A stretch of 64,000 nucleotides of DNA, taken from Sinomonas terrae (lineage in GTDB: Bacteria > Actinomycetota > Actinomycetes > Actinomycetales > Micrococcaceae). Within the stretch, counting starts at the first letter, position 1. Every line of letters starts with the position of its first letter. The stretch is taken from positions 2,232,001-2,296,000 of the forward strand of contig NZ_JAKZBV010000001.1 in NCBI RefSeq assembly GCF_022539255.1. Reading direction: 5' to 3'. The notes beneath the pieces are model-generated. The model had not been told where the DNA came from, ran no database searches, and was given only the letters and a program-made list of their open reading frames with translations. The position numbers and the translations under genes are program-made. Of this stretch, positions 1-9,158 are shown piece by piece.

Positions 1-163
1 CCCGCGTGAGCTTCGCGTAGGCGGCAATGACCTGCGACGAGAGATACGTTGCATTGGCGCTGGGCGTCGCCGGCGCGTGGATTCCGTACTCCGTCTCCGA
101 GCCCATGACGCGCAGGGCACCTCCCGCGGGAAGGGCCTCGGGTCCGTGCTCCGTGCTCGGCAT
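1..163 (-). CDS. dop: Depupylase/deamidase Dop, N-terminal fragment (runs off the left edge)
   Basis: Only the first 54 codons are in the window. After a short variable leader the reading frame gives RVMGSETEYGIHAPATPSAN, the conserved start of the Dop/PafA glutamine-synthetase-like fold, where the acidic residues help bind Mg-ATP. Dop deamidates Pup and removes it from pupylated proteins. The ATG at 163 is preceded by the purine-rich stretch AAGGGGAA. The proteasomal ATPase gene lies immediately upstream on the same strand, which is the usual arc-dop-pup order and makes co-transcription likely. The active-site region and C-terminus are outside the window. Confidence 0.9.
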   Translation of the reverse strand, partial: MPSTEHGPEALPAGGALRVMGSETEYGIHAPATPSANATYLSSQVIAAYAKLTR

Positions 164-186
164 GTCATTCCCCTTCGCGGCTGGGG

Positions 187-1938
187 TCACAGGTACTGGC
201 CCGTGCTCTGCGTCGTCTCGATCGTGCGTCCGGGCTCACTTCCACCCTTGCCCTGGATGATCGTGCGGATGTACGTGATCCGCTCGCCCTTCTTGCCCGA
301 AATCCGTGCCCAGTCGTCCGGATTGGTCGTGTTGGGCATGTCCTCGTGCTCGCGGAACTCGTCGGCCACGGCGCGGAGGAGGTGGTCCACTCGGATGCCC
401 TTCGAACCAGTCATCAGGAGGTCCTTGATGGCGGACTTCTTCGCGCGGTCCACCACGTTCTGGATCACGGCCCCCGAGTTGAAGTCCTTGAAGTACAGGA
501 TTTCCGTGTCCCCGTTGGCGTAGGTGACCTCGAGGTACTCGTTCGCCTTGTCGGTCGAGTACATCGCCTCGACCGTCCGCTGGATCATCATGTTCACGGT
601 CGCAGCCCGATCGCCGCCGTGCTCTGCAAGGTCAGCGGGATGGATCGGCAGCTCACCGGTGAGGTACTTCGAGAAGATGTCGGCCGCGGCCTCAGCGTCG
701 GGACGCTGGATCTTGATCTTCACGTCGAGGCGCCCAGGACGCAGAATCGCAGGGTCGATCATGTCCTCGCGGTTGGACGCGCCGATCACGATCACGTTGT
801 CGAGGCGCTCCACGCCGTCGATCTCGCTCAGCAGCTGTGGGACGATCGTCGTCTCGACGTCCGACGAGACACCTGTTCCACGCGTCCGGAACAGCGAGTC
901 CATCTCGTCGAAGAACACCACGACCGGACTTCCGTCCGAGGCCTTCTCCCGTGCCCGGGAGAAGATGAGGCGGATATGCCGCTCGGTCTCGCCGACGTAC
1001 TTGTCGAGGAGCTCGGGACCCTTGATGTTGAGGAAGTAGCTCTTGATGTCCTGGGTTCCTGCGCGCTCCATCGCCCGCGCCGCGAGGGAATTGGCCACAG
1101 CCTTGGCGATGAGGGTCTTGCCGCAGCCTGGAGGGCCGTAGAGGAGGATGCCCTTGGGCGCCTTGAGCCCGTGCTCCCGGTAGAGGCCCGGATGCAGGAA
1201 CGGCAGCTCGACGGCGTCTCGGATCTGCTCGATCTGGGACGCGAGGCCGCCGATGTCGTCGTAGCTAATGTCCGGGACTTCCTCGAGCACGAGGTTCTCA
1301 ACCTCGGAACGGGGCACCTTCTCAAGAGCGGTCTGTGTCCGGTTGTCCACGGACACGGCGTCGCCGACGCGCAGCTGTTCGAGCTGGAGTGGGCCTGACA
1401 GGCGCAGGACCCGCTCTTCGTCACCTCGCCCGATGACGAGGACGCGGTCGGCGCCGAGGAGCTCCTTGATCGTGACGAGTTCACCCGAGCGCTCGTAGCC
1501 GAGCCCTGCAACGACCTCGAACGCCTCGTTGAGGAGGACCTCCTGGCCCACACTCAGTTCGGAGAGCGAGACGAGCGGGCTCAGGCCCACCCGGATCTTC
1601 CGTCCGGCTGTCACAACGTCTGCACTTTCGTCGGTGACGGCGGCAGCCGACCCACCGGCGGGGCGACGGCGATTGAGTTGGACGATTGTTCCGTAGCTGT
1701 AGGGCGGCTGACCCTCGTGCTCGAGCGCCGACTTCAGGCGGACGATCTCGCCCTTGGCGGTCTGAAGCATCTCTGCCATGCGAGTGTTGTTCGACGTGGC
1801 CGCCGAGAGCTGCCGGTCCACCGTCCGGAGCTTGTCCCGGAGGACATTCACCTGACGCTCAAGAACGCTCAACTGCTCAGCGTGTGCTCGTGCGGTGGCG
1901 TCCTCACGACCCGTTCCGGTGCCGTCACGCTCTTCCAT
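187..1938 (-). CDS. arc: Proteasome-associated AAA ATPase ARC/Mpa
   Basis: This ring ATPase unfolds pupylated proteins and feeds them into the 20S proteasome. A coiled coil that would bind Pup covers roughly residues 15-60, followed by an OB-fold region to about 200 and one AAA module. Walker A (GPPGCGKT) is near residue 266 and Walker B (VVVFFDEMDSLF) near 340. The protein ends in GQYL, the tail that docks ARC/Mpa into the proteasome. I chose the ATG at 1938 (583 aa) because it gives the usual family length and has a GAGAGGG ribosome binding site. An in-frame start at 2022 would add 28 atypical residues. dop follows downstream. Confidence 0.95.
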   Translation of the reverse strand: MEERDGTGTGREDATARAHAEQLSVLERQVNVLRDKLRTVDRQLSAATSNNTRMAEMLQTAKGEIVRLKSALEHEGQPPYSYGTIVQLNRRRPAGGSAAAVTDESADVVTAGRKIRVGLSPLVSLSELSVGQEVLLNEAFEVVAGLGYERSGELVTIKELLGADRVLVIGRGDEERVLRLSGPLQLEQLRVGDAVSVDNRTQTALEKVPRSEVENLVLEEVPDISYDDIGGLASQIEQIRDAVELPFLHPGLYREHGLKAPKGILLYGPPGCGKTLIAKAVANSLAARAMERAGTQDIKSYFLNIKGPELLDKYVGETERHIRLIFSRAREKASDGSPVVVFFDEMDSLFRTRGTGVSSDVETTIVPQLLSEIDGVERLDNVIVIGASNREDMIDPAILRPGRLDVKIKIQRPDAEAAADIFSKYLTGELPIHPADLAEHGGDRAATVNMMIQRTVEAMYSTDKANEYLEVTYANGDTEILYFKDFNSGAVIQNVVDRAKKSAIKDLLMTGSKGIRVDHLLRAVADEFREHEDMPNTTNPDDWARISGKKGERITYIRTIIQGKGGSEPGRTIETTQSTGQYL

Positions 1939-2099
1939 CACTCTCACACCCTCTCGTGCCTCGGAACATTCCGATACTTCGACACTAGCCCTCCTTAGCC
2001 GTGCGCAAACCGCTTTGAGCACCAGAGAAGCTAAGCGTTACATTCACGCAATGTTCGGGGCGAGAGAAAGGTTGCGCACGGGTAATTCACCCGCAGCAG

Positions 2100-3116
2100 T
2101 CAGGACTCCTCAGTCCTCCCCGCGCGCGCGTCACGGGCGGCGCGACGCAGCTTGCGATCCGACACCGGGCGTTCCCCCACCGACTCGGGCGTCCAGGCGT
2201 TGAGGTCCTCCTGCGCGAACTCGCCTTTGGCCCGCTTCCTGCGCACCAAGGGGGCGACACCGCCTGCAAGACGACGGGTCACCAGCAAGAATCCGGTGTG
2301 CCCCACCATGCGGTGCTCGGGGCGCACTGCGAGGCCCTCGAGGTGCCAGCCGCGCACCATGGACTCCCACGCATCGGGCTCGGTGAACCGCCCGTCTGCG
2401 CGGATGGCTTCGGCGGTCCGCGATAGCTGGGTTGCAGTGGCCACGTAGTTGATCCAGACGCCGCCAGGGGCCAGCACGGTGGCGACGGCGTCAAGGCATT
2501 CCCACGGGGCGAGCATGTCGAGCACGACCCTGTCGACTGTGCCCGGCTCCTCCGCCTTCACGACCTCGTCCTGGAAGTCGCCCAGCGAGATCCGCCAGGC
2601 CGGGTGCGGACCGCCGAAGATGGTCTCGACGTTCCCGCGCGCAATGTCCGCGAATTCCTGGCGACGCTCGAACGAGTGGAGGTAGCCGCCGTCGCCCACT
2701 GCGCGGAGAAGCGAAATCGAGAGCGCGCCGGAACCGACGCCCGCTTCGACAACGCGCGCCCCGGGAAAGATGTCTGCCATCGTGATGATCTGGCCGGCGT
2801 CCTTCGGATACACCACTGCCGCACCGCGCGGCATCGACAGCACGAAGTCCGAGAGGAGCGGGCGAAGAGCCTGATACTGATGTCCCGCCGTATTGGTCAC
2901 GACAGAACCGTCGGGCTCGCCGATGATCACGTCGTGGTTGAGGAACCCCTTGTGCGTGTGGAACGCCCCGCCTGCCTCGAGGGTGATCGTGTTCATCCGG
3001 CCACGCTCGTCGGTGAGCTGGACGCGCTCGCCTACCCGGAAGGGGCCACGACGATTGACTGCGCCGGTCGGCTCGGGCACGAGCTCGGGCGAGATCGGGG
3101 TGCTGCTCTCGGTCAT
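2100..3116 (-). CDS. trmI: tRNA (adenine-58-N1)-methyltransferase TrmI
   Basis: The enzyme methylates N1 of A58 in the tRNA T-loop using SAM, and works as a tetramer in the cytoplasm. The N-terminal part contains the TrmI lid region, including FHTHKGFLNHDVIIG. The Rossmann SAM motif VVEAGVGSGALSISLL is near residue 119 and the catalytic segment DMLAPWE near 200. A basic C-terminal tail of about 50 residues is typical of actinobacterial members. The gene stands just upstream of arc on the same strand, an arrangement common in actinobacteria where trmI, arc and dop are neighbours. Confidence 0.93.
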   Translation of the reverse strand: MTESSTPISPELVPEPTGAVNRRGPFRVGERVQLTDERGRMNTITLEAGGAFHTHKGFLNHDVIIGEPDGSVVTNTAGHQYQALRPLLSDFVLSMPRGAAVVYPKDAGQIITMADIFPGARVVEAGVGSGALSISLLRAVGDGGYLHSFERRQEFADIARGNVETIFGGPHPAWRISLGDFQDEVVKAEEPGTVDRVVLDMLAPWECLDAVATVLAPGGVWINYVATATQLSRTAEAIRADGRFTEPDAWESMVRGWHLEGLAVRPEHRMVGHTGFLLVTRRLAGGVAPLVRRKRAKGEFAQEDLNAWTPESVGERPVSDRKLRRAARDARAGRTEES

Positions 3117-3155
3117 GGGTCCCTTCTTAGGTGTGGTGAGGTGAGCTGGGCAGGG

Positions 3156-4325
3156 CTAGCGTGCCGGGCGGCCCGAGATGGCGGAGACCACCGCGCGCTG
3201 GCTGAGCAGGCCGACGACCCGACCCCCCGCGTCGATGACGGCGTACTCAGTGCCCTGAAGCTGGGCGAGGTACTGCACCAGTTCCTGGCCGGCCGCGCTC
3301 TCGGGCACGTAGGCGCCCGGGGCGAGCGCGTATCCAACGGCAGTCACGGGCGTGCTCCCCCGGGCCTCGTCCGGCACGCGGGCGATGGCTGCGGGATCGA
3401 CAACCCCCTGCGGTTTGCCGTCGGGTGCACAGAGGACGACGACGACGCCCTGGCCCGCGCCCGCCTGCACGGCTTCATCGACGGAGGCGAAGTTGGGCAC
3501 GCCGACTGCGGGGACTGCCAGCCGGCCGGCCACGATGCTGGGAAGGCGGCTCCGGAAACCGGCGTTCCGAATCGAGGCCGAGGCGCCCTGCCACAGGAAC
3601 GCGGCGACAAGGAGCGTGACCAGCGTGAACGAGATGTCGAGAGATTCGCCTTGGAGCCATGGGAGGACGAGACCGAAGAAGACAATGCCTGCCACGACAA
3701 TCCGACCCGCCCAGCCTGCGGCGATTGTGCCCTTCTCCTGGGAACCGCTCACCTTCCAGACGACGCTCTCGACGAGGCGTCCGCCGTCGAGAGGGAGCCC
3801 CGGAAGCACGTTGAAGAGGCCGATGAGGAAATTGGCCCACATGAACGTATTGAGAAGAATCCCCGGCACCTCCGGCAGCCCCACCGACGTCACGAGAGGC
3901 CAAGCTCCCCCCGCAAGAATTAGGTTCGCGGCGGGTCCCGCTAGGGCGACGACGACGGAACGGCCAGGGGAGGCAGTGAAGGCCTCGAACTGTGTGTGGC
4001 CGCCCCACAGGTTCAACACGATCTTCTGGCTCGGCCAGCCAAATGCCCGCGCGCTGAGTGCGTGTGCCAGCTCGTGGACGAGCACTGACAGCAGCAGCAG
4101 GAAGGCGTAAGCGAGTGCTACAAGATAAGCGGCGTTGCCAAGCTGCGGTAACAGCCTCGGGCCGCCCACCACGACCGTGAACCCGGCGATCAGGAACCAG
4201 GAATAGGCAAGGAAGACGGGAACGCCCGCGATGCGACCCAGCCTGATACCGCCGCGCCCGCGGCTTTCGGAAGCATGACTGTGGCCGCCCCCGTCGTGCT
4301 GGGGACTTTGGCCGCCGGAGGTCAT
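3156..4325 (-). CDS. M50-family site-2 protease with C-terminal CBS domains
   Basis: This is a predicted intramembrane zinc metalloprotease. Hydrophobic segments surround the motif HELAH (starting near residue 83), which supplies two zinc-binding histidines and the catalytic glutamate. A second motif, LPLDGGR near residue 176, supplies the third ligand aspartate. From about residue 250 to the end the sequence fits a tandem CBS pair, a nucleotide-sensing regulatory module found in group III site-2 proteases. The N-terminal 25 residues are His/Gly/Ser rich. Its start overlaps the stop of the HAD gene upstream by 4 bp, so the two are translationally coupled. The substrate is unknown. Confidence 0.9.
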   Translation of the reverse strand: MTSGGQSPQHDGGGHSHASESRGRGGIRLGRIAGVPVFLAYSWFLIAGFTVVVGGPRLLPQLGNAAYLVALAYAFLLLLSVLVHELAHALSARAFGWPSQKIVLNLWGGHTQFEAFTASPGRSVVVALAGPAANLILAGGAWPLVTSVGLPEVPGILLNTFMWANFLIGLFNVLPGLPLDGGRLVESVVWKVSGSQEKGTIAAGWAGRIVVAGIVFFGLVLPWLQGESLDISFTLVTLLVAAFLWQGASASIRNAGFRSRLPSIVAGRLAVPAVGVPNFASVDEAVQAGAGQGVVVVLCAPDGKPQGVVDPAAIARVPDEARGSTPVTAVGYALAPGAYVPESAAGQELVQYLAQLQGTEYAVIDAGGRVVGLLSQRAVVSAISGRPAR

Positions 4326-5068
4326 TCGCGCCCCTGACCGACGAAATCAGCCGAGTTCCGGACGAGGACTCCGGCCAGGTCCGCAGGCGTGTGCCCCACG
4401 AGCGTCTCCCACTGCTCCGCACCGAGGTGCGCCGGAACGGCAACGGCGCTCGGGACGACAATCGTGGTGAGGCCGGCGGCCTCGGCCGAAGACGCTCCGG
4501 GAGCGGAATCCTCGATGGCGACGCACTCGCTCGGGGCCAAGCCACCGACGTCGCTCGTGAGGCGTGCGAGGCCCTTGAGGTAGGGCTCCGGGTGCGGCTT
4601 GCCGTTCGCCACGGCGTCGCCAGTGACGACCGCGCGAAAAGTCCCAATCGGCAGGTGCTCGAGGATCTTCTCCACCATCGGCCGCTCGGACATCGTGACG
4701 AGGGCGCAGGCGATGCCCGCCTCGACCAGGGACGCGAGAAGCTCCTGCGCACCCGGCCGCCACGGGACGGCGTGGCCGAACTGTTCGATCACGCGCGCCG
4801 TCAGCCGATCGATGATCTCGCGCTTGTCCAGGGCCACCCCCGCTTCCTGGAGGATTCCCGCGGAAGTGGGAAGGGCCTGCCCGACCAAACGCATCGCCTG
4901 CTCGTGGCTCCATGTGCCGCCGAAAGCCCCGACCAGCTCCCCCTCGGCGACGATCCAATACGGCTCGGTGTCCACGAGCGTTCCGTCCATATCCCACAGG
5001 ACGGCACGCAGCGGTGCTGTGTTGGCTTCGGCGTCGGGCTCGGCGTCGGTTTGGGCGGGAAGGCGCAT
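4322..5068 (-). CDS. HAD-superfamily phosphatase (beta-phosphoglucomutase/phosphoglycolate-phosphatase-like)
   Basis: Motif I, LWDMDGTLVDTE near residue 25, provides the nucleophile and acid/base aspartates of HAD hydrolases. A helical cap follows, with motif II ALVTMSE, the lysine of motif III (NGKPHPEPY) and motif IV AIEDS. The substrate is probably a small phosphorylated metabolite but cannot be told from sequence. The ATG at 5068 (248 aa) is preferred. An upstream in-frame start at 5164 would put 32 unrelated residues into the spacer shared with the divergent PAC2 gene. The stop overlaps the start of the site-2 protease gene. Confidence 0.85.
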   Translation of the reverse strand: MRLPAQTDAEPDAEANTAPLRAVLWDMDGTLVDTEPYWIVAEGELVGAFGGTWSHEQAMRLVGQALPTSAGILQEAGVALDKREIIDRLTARVIEQFGHAVPWRPGAQELLASLVEAGIACALVTMSERPMVEKILEHLPIGTFRAVVTGDAVANGKPHPEPYLKGLARLTSDVGGLAPSECVAIEDSAPGASSAEAAGLTTIVVPSAVAVPAHLGAEQWETLVGHTPADLAGVLVRNSADFVGQGRE

Positions 5069-5175
5069 ATGGACCAGTCTACGTGGAGCGCAGGCCTGTC
5101 CTCCGTGCGCGAAACTTGCCCGCGACTGCCGCCACAGGCCCTGCGAAGCGGCTCGCTTGGTCATAGTCTGGAGCG

Positions 5176-6075
5176 ATGAATGAGTTCGACGCCGACGCTC
5201 CGGCTCCCCATCCTGGCCTCTTTCCGGCGCCTGAAGAGGGCGAGCGGGTCACCGTCATGCTCGCGGCCTTCGAGGGTTGGAACGACGCCGGCGAGGCGGC
5301 GAGCGAGGCAATCCGGGCCATCAAGCGCCAGTTCGGTGCGCAGAAGGTCGGGGCCATCGACGCCGATGACTACTACGACTTCCAGTTCACGAGGCCCACC
5401 GTTCGGCGCTCCGGCTCGGGCCGTCGCCGCATCCGCTGGCCATCGACCCGAGTGTCGACGGCACGGCTCGAGGGCTACCCGATCAACCTCGTGTTCGTGC
5501 AGGGCACGGAGCCTTCCTATCGTTGGCGCGGGTTCACGGAAGACCTCATGGAGTATGTCGAGGATCTCGACGTTGACTACCTGATCGTCGTCGGCGCGCT
5601 CCTCGCCGATGTCCCGCACAGCCGGCCCATTCCGGTCACCGCCACGAGCGAGGCGGGCGACCTCCGGGAGCGGCTCAATCTCGAAGCCTCGCAGTACGAG
5701 GGACCGACAGGCATCGTAGGGGTGTTCGCCGACGCGGCGGACCACCACGGCATTCCGACGGTATCGCTCTGGGCGGCCGTCCCGCACTATGTCGCGCAGG
5801 CCCCCTCCCCCAAGGCTCAGCTTGCACTGATGCACCGCATCGAGGAGCTCATCCAGGTACCGCTCGAGACCAACGAGCTCGCCGAAGACGCGGAGGCCTG
5901 GGAGCGCGGCGTCAACGAGCTCGCAACTGAGGACCCTGAGATCGCTGCGTACATCCAGCAGCTCGAGGAGGCGAAGGACACCGCCGACCTGCCCGAGGCG
6001 ACCGGAGAATCGATCGCGCGGGAGTTCGAGCGCTACCTCAAGCGTCGCGGCAAGGACGGTGGCGCGTCCAACTGA
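5176..6075 (+). CDS. PAC2-family protein
   Basis: The protein has the PAC2 (proteasome assembly chaperone 2) fold, recognised by FEGWNDAGEAAS near the N-terminus and the pattern LIVVGALLADVPHSRP in the middle. The C-terminal third is rich in Glu/Ala and probably helical. PAC2 proteins help assemble proteasomes in eukaryotes. The bacterial versions are uncharacterised but are widespread in proteasome-bearing actinobacteria. Finding it about 5 kb from dop and arc is suggestive, not proof of a shared role. It is divergent from the HAD gene. Confidence 0.85.
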   Translation: MNEFDADAPAPHPGLFPAPEEGERVTVMLAAFEGWNDAGEAASEAIRAIKRQFGAQKVGAIDADDYYDFQFTRPTVRRSGSGRRRIRWPSTRVSTARLEGYPINLVFVQGTEPSYRWRGFTEDLMEYVEDLDVDYLIVVGALLADVPHSRPIPVTATSEAGDLRERLNLEASQYEGPTGIVGVFADAADHHGIPTVSLWAAVPHYVAQAPSPKAQLALMHRIEELIQVPLETNELAEDAEAWERGVNELATEDPEIAAYIQQLEEAKDTADLPEATGESIAREFERYLKRRGKDGGASN

Positions 6076-6096
6076 GCCAGGCGTCCAGCTGAGGCC

Positions 6097-7371
6097 TCAG
6101 AGGCGCACGCCCAGCAGCGCGTCGACGGCCGCGGCGACCAGCGCGCCGTCGGACGCTTCTCCTTCGCCGCTGGCGAGGGCGTCGTCCGCCCACTTGTCGA
6201 CCGCTGCAAGGGCTCGAGGAGCGTCGAGATCATCTGCGAGGGCGCCACGGATCTCGGCGACGAGCAAGTCGGCCGAACCGCGTCCCGCGCGGGGAATCGC
6301 CTCGCGCCAGCGGCTCAACCGAGTCTTGGCGATTTCGAAGAGCTCCTCAGTCCATTCCCAGTCAGACCGGTAGTGGTTGGCCAGGATGGCCAAGCGAATG
6401 GCCTCCGGCGCCTCTCCGGCAGCCCGGAGCTTCGAGACGAGCACGAGATTGCCGAGCGACTTGCTCATCTTCTGCCCGTCGAGACCCACCATCCCTGTGT
6501 GGGCGAAGTGGCGCGCGAGTGGCACGCGGTGAAGGGACCAGGCATGGCCCGCGCCCATCTCATGGTGTGGGAACTGGAGATCCGAACCGCCGCCCTGAAC
6601 GGTGAACGGCGCTGGAAGGAAGCGCTGGGCGATGACGGTGCACTCGATGTGCCAGCCCGGGCGGCCGCGGCCAAGAGTGCCCCCATCCCACCGTGGCTCC
6701 CCGAGCCGCGCCTCGCGCCACAGGATCGGATCCAACGGGCTGTGCTTGCCCGGACGCTCAGGATCTCCACCGCGCTCACCGAACACGTCGATCATCTCGG
6801 CGACCGTGAGGTGTGAGACCTGGCCGAGGCGCCAAGCCTCAGGCGTATCGGCGCGCCGCGTCGCCTCGGTGACGTCGTAGTAGATGTCGCCGTCCGGCTC
6901 GCCTTCCGCACCCGCGAGCTGATAGGCCAGCCCCTCCTCGAGGAGGCGCTCGATCTCAGGCACGATCCAGGGAATCGACTCGACGGCCCCGATGTAATGA
7001 TCCGGGGGAAGGACGTTGAGGGCTTCCATGTCGCGTTGGAAGAGGGCGATCTGCTCCTTCGCAAGCGTCCGCCAGTCCACGCCCGTCGCATCAGCTCGCT
7101 CGAGCAGCGGGTCGTCGACGTCGGTCGTGTTCTGGACGTAGGCGACGGTGCTCCCAGCGTCGCGCCACACGCGGTCGAGGAGGTCGAAGGCAACGTAGGT
7201 CGCGGCGTGGCCCAGATGGGTGGCGTCGTAGGGCGTGATACCGCAGACGTACATCGACTGCTCGGCCTCTACCGGGAGCTCCGCCATCTCGTTCCGCGCC
7301 GAGTCCCACAGTCGAATCGCCCCGCTCTGGCCGGGGACGGACGGAACGGGAGCCTGACGCCAAGTCTTCAC
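6097..7371 (-). CDS. mshC: Mycothiol ligase MshC (Cys:GlcN-Ins ligase)
   Basis: MshC joins cysteine to 1D-myo-inositol 2-amino-2-deoxy-alpha-D-glucopyranoside with ATP, the third dedicated step of mycothiol synthesis. It descends from cysteinyl-tRNA synthetase but lacks the anticodon-binding domain, in keeping with 424 aa. The HIGH-type motif THLGHA follows Cys43 in MYVCGITPYD, one of the zinc ligands. WHIEC and FPHHE supply the other zinc ligands, and KMSKS is near residue 300. Its presence confirms a mycothiol-producing actinobacterium. Confidence 0.96.
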   Translation of the reverse strand: MKTWRQAPVPSVPGQSGAIRLWDSARNEMAELPVEAEQSMYVCGITPYDATHLGHAATYVAFDLLDRVWRDAGSTVAYVQNTTDVDDPLLERADATGVDWRTLAKEQIALFQRDMEALNVLPPDHYIGAVESIPWIVPEIERLLEEGLAYQLAGAEGEPDGDIYYDVTEATRRADTPEAWRLGQVSHLTVAEMIDVFGERGGDPERPGKHSPLDPILWREARLGEPRWDGGTLGRGRPGWHIECTVIAQRFLPAPFTVQGGGSDLQFPHHEMGAGHAWSLHRVPLARHFAHTGMVGLDGQKMSKSLGNLVLVSKLRAAGEAPEAIRLAILANHYRSDWEWTEELFEIAKTRLSRWREAIPRAGRGSADLLVAEIRGALADDLDAPRALAAVDKWADDALASGEGEASDGALVAAAVDALLGVRL

Positions 7372-7424
7372 GCCCTCAAGCCTAGTGCCCCTCGCGATGC
7401 GGTCGGCACAGGGCGTATGCGCTC

Positions 7425-7640
7425 CTAGCCTTCGTCCCCGTCGTCGAGAAGGTCCATCGGCAAGTCCTCGCCGTAGGCGTCGTAGAGCGCGTCCGCGTAG
7501 GCCTCGAACGCATCGGCAATGGCGAAATAGGCAGCCTCGACGGCCGGATCGTCGTCACCACGCCGGGAGGCCGCGGCCACGAGGTGCTCCTCGAGTGCCG
7601 CCGTCAGCGAACCGAGGGCCACGCGTGGGTCGATGCTCAT
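7425..7640 (-). CDS. Small acidic conserved protein, function unknown
   Basis: This 71-aa protein is very acidic, mostly helical and ends in DLPMDLLDDGDEG. It has no cysteines, no signal peptide and no membrane segment. It lies 54 bp upstream of mshC on the same strand and may be co-transcribed with it. I do not recognise a characterised family. Coding character is supported by the regular Ala/Asp/Glu composition and by the absence of any better frame here. Confidence 0.6.
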   Translation of the reverse strand: MSIDPRVALGSLTAALEEHLVAAASRRGDDDPAVEAAYFAIADAFEAYADALYDAYGEDLPMDLLDDGDEG

Positions 7641-7731
7641 GGCCCCACGGTAATCTGAATGCGGGGGACCTGCCTAGACGGGCATTGCGCCCGGTCTAGG
7701 TCTTGGAACGGCACGTCAGAAAGCGAGGGCC

Positions 7732-7959
7732 ATGAAGGAGATCCTCAGCTCGAGCCCGGCCCGCAGCGCCGCGCAAGGGAAGTACGAGTACCTCGTCCTA
7801 TCGGTCAACCCCGGAGAATCGATCGCGGCCGCACGACAGCGGGTGCGCGAACACTCCGAATACGGCAAATGGGAACTCGAGCGGAGCCGGCTCTATATGG
7901 GCGGGGTGCGGCGCTATTGGCTGCGCCGCAAGGTGATGGTCGTCGAAAGGACGGCCTAG
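7732..7959 (+). CDS. DUF5703-type small protein
   Basis: This 75-aa protein contains KYEYLVLSVNPGESIAAAR and RRYWLRRKVMVV, a pattern typical of the short conserved actinobacterial family DUF5703. No function is established. The stop codon overlaps the 3' end of the convergent acyl-CoA dehydrogenase gene by 4 bp. Confidence 0.7.
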   Translation: MKEILSSSPARSAAQGKYEYLVLSVNPGESIAAARQRVREHSEYGKWELERSRLYMGGVRRYWLRRKVMVVERTA

Positions 7960-9128
7960 CTTCCTGCCGGATCCTCGATGGGACCGAGGAGGGCGGTCGC
8001 AACAGTTGCGTGCGCAGATTCGGGATCCGAGGGGTGGTAGAGCCCGGCAAGCACGTCCCTGTAGAGGCGCTGCAGCTCGCTTGACCGAAAGTAGCCGCCT
8101 CCGCCTCCCACCCGCATCGCGGCCTCGACCACCTGACGAGCGGTCTCCGTCGCCCGATGCTTGAGTCCGCTGAGGGCCGCGAACCAGGCGCTCCCCCGGT
8201 CTACGCATCCGTCTATGTCGTCCGCGATGCGCTCGAGCTGCGGCAGGACGCCGTCGAGCGCAATCGCGGCATCGGCGATCTGCCAGCGGATGTCCGGATC
8301 GTGCGAATACGGCCGGCCCCCATTCCTGAGGGATTTTCGCCGATGGGCCGCCTCGACGGCCAACTCGAGCGCGCGCTCTGCGATCCCCGTGTAGACCGCG
8401 GCGAGCAATGTCTCGAAGACGGCAAAGATCCCGAAGATGAGCAGGTCCGGATTGGGCCCCACAGGGAGGGTGCGGATGATCCGGTCGGCGGGCGCCAAAG
8501 CACCCTCGAGGATTGTGGTGCACGATTGGCTCGCGCGCATGCCCAGCGTGTCCCAGTCGTCCAGATGCCGCCACCCCGGCTGATCCCGCTGGATGAAGCC
8601 ATAGACGAGCCGAGGCTCCGTCCCTGTCTCGTCCTTGCCGAAAGTGCCCATCCGGGTCCACACGGGGGCGAGGCTCGTGAACACCTTCACACCGGTGAAG
8701 GAGTAGGCGCCGTCTGGGAGCGGAGCGGCGGTTGTGACGGAATCGAGGAGCACTGAGTCGTTGCCGGCCTCGGAGATCCCGAACGCGAAGACTTCCCCGG
8801 CCGCCGCCTCTTCCAGGACGAAGTCGAGCGACGAATCCCCGCGGGCTTGGAAGACCCGCGCCACGCCCGTCCAGACGAGGTGCATGTTGATGCCGAGAGC
8901 TGTGGCAGGAGCTGCGGCAGCGAGGCGTCGCTGGAGGCGGACGACGTCGGCAAGGCTGGCTCCCAGCCCGCCGTCCTCCTTGGCGACGAACGCCCTGAGA
9001 TATCCCGCGGCAGTCAGCTCCTCGAAGTCCTCGCGGAAGAACTCGTTGCGTTCGTCGTAGCCGGGCGCACGCGACCGGATGCGCTCGAGAAGCTCATCGG
9101 GAAGCACAGCGGACGGATCCAGGACCAA
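7956..9128 (-). CDS. Acyl-CoA dehydrogenase-family flavoprotein
   Basis: The 390-aa protein has the three-part acyl-CoA dehydrogenase fold: an N-terminal helical domain with DVVRLQRRLAAA, a middle beta domain with FAFGISEAGNDS and GVKVFTSLAP, and a C-terminal helical domain containing AAMRVGGGGGYFR. The middle-domain signature is less canonical than in beta-oxidation enzymes. The usual catalytic glutamate is not obvious, so it could belong to the DszC/FMN-monooxygenase-like branch. It lies downstream of the M20 peptidase gene on the same strand. Confidence 0.8.
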   Translation of the reverse strand: MVLDPSAVLPDELLERIRSRAPGYDERNEFFREDFEELTAAGYLRAFVAKEDGGLGASLADVVRLQRRLAAAAPATALGINMHLVWTGVARVFQARGDSSLDFVLEEAAAGEVFAFGISEAGNDSVLLDSVTTAAPLPDGAYSFTGVKVFTSLAPVWTRMGTFGKDETGTEPRLVYGFIQRDQPGWRHLDDWDTLGMRASQSCTTILEGALAPADRIIRTLPVGPNPDLLIFGIFAVFETLLAAVYTGIAERALELAVEAAHRRKSLRNGGRPYSHDPDIRWQIADAAIALDGVLPQLERIADDIDGCVDRGSAWFAALSGLKHRATETARQVVEAAMRVGGGGGYFRSSELQRLYRDVLAGLYHPSDPESAHATVATALLGPIEDPAGS

Positions 9129-9158
9129 GCCAGGCTCCTCTCTGGAAGGGCCGTTCCG

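Noticed and set aside
7389..7699. Arg-rich plus-strand ORF opposite the small acidic protein
   Set aside because: It is the complement of a gene with normal composition and encodes an improbable Arg/Pro-rich product.
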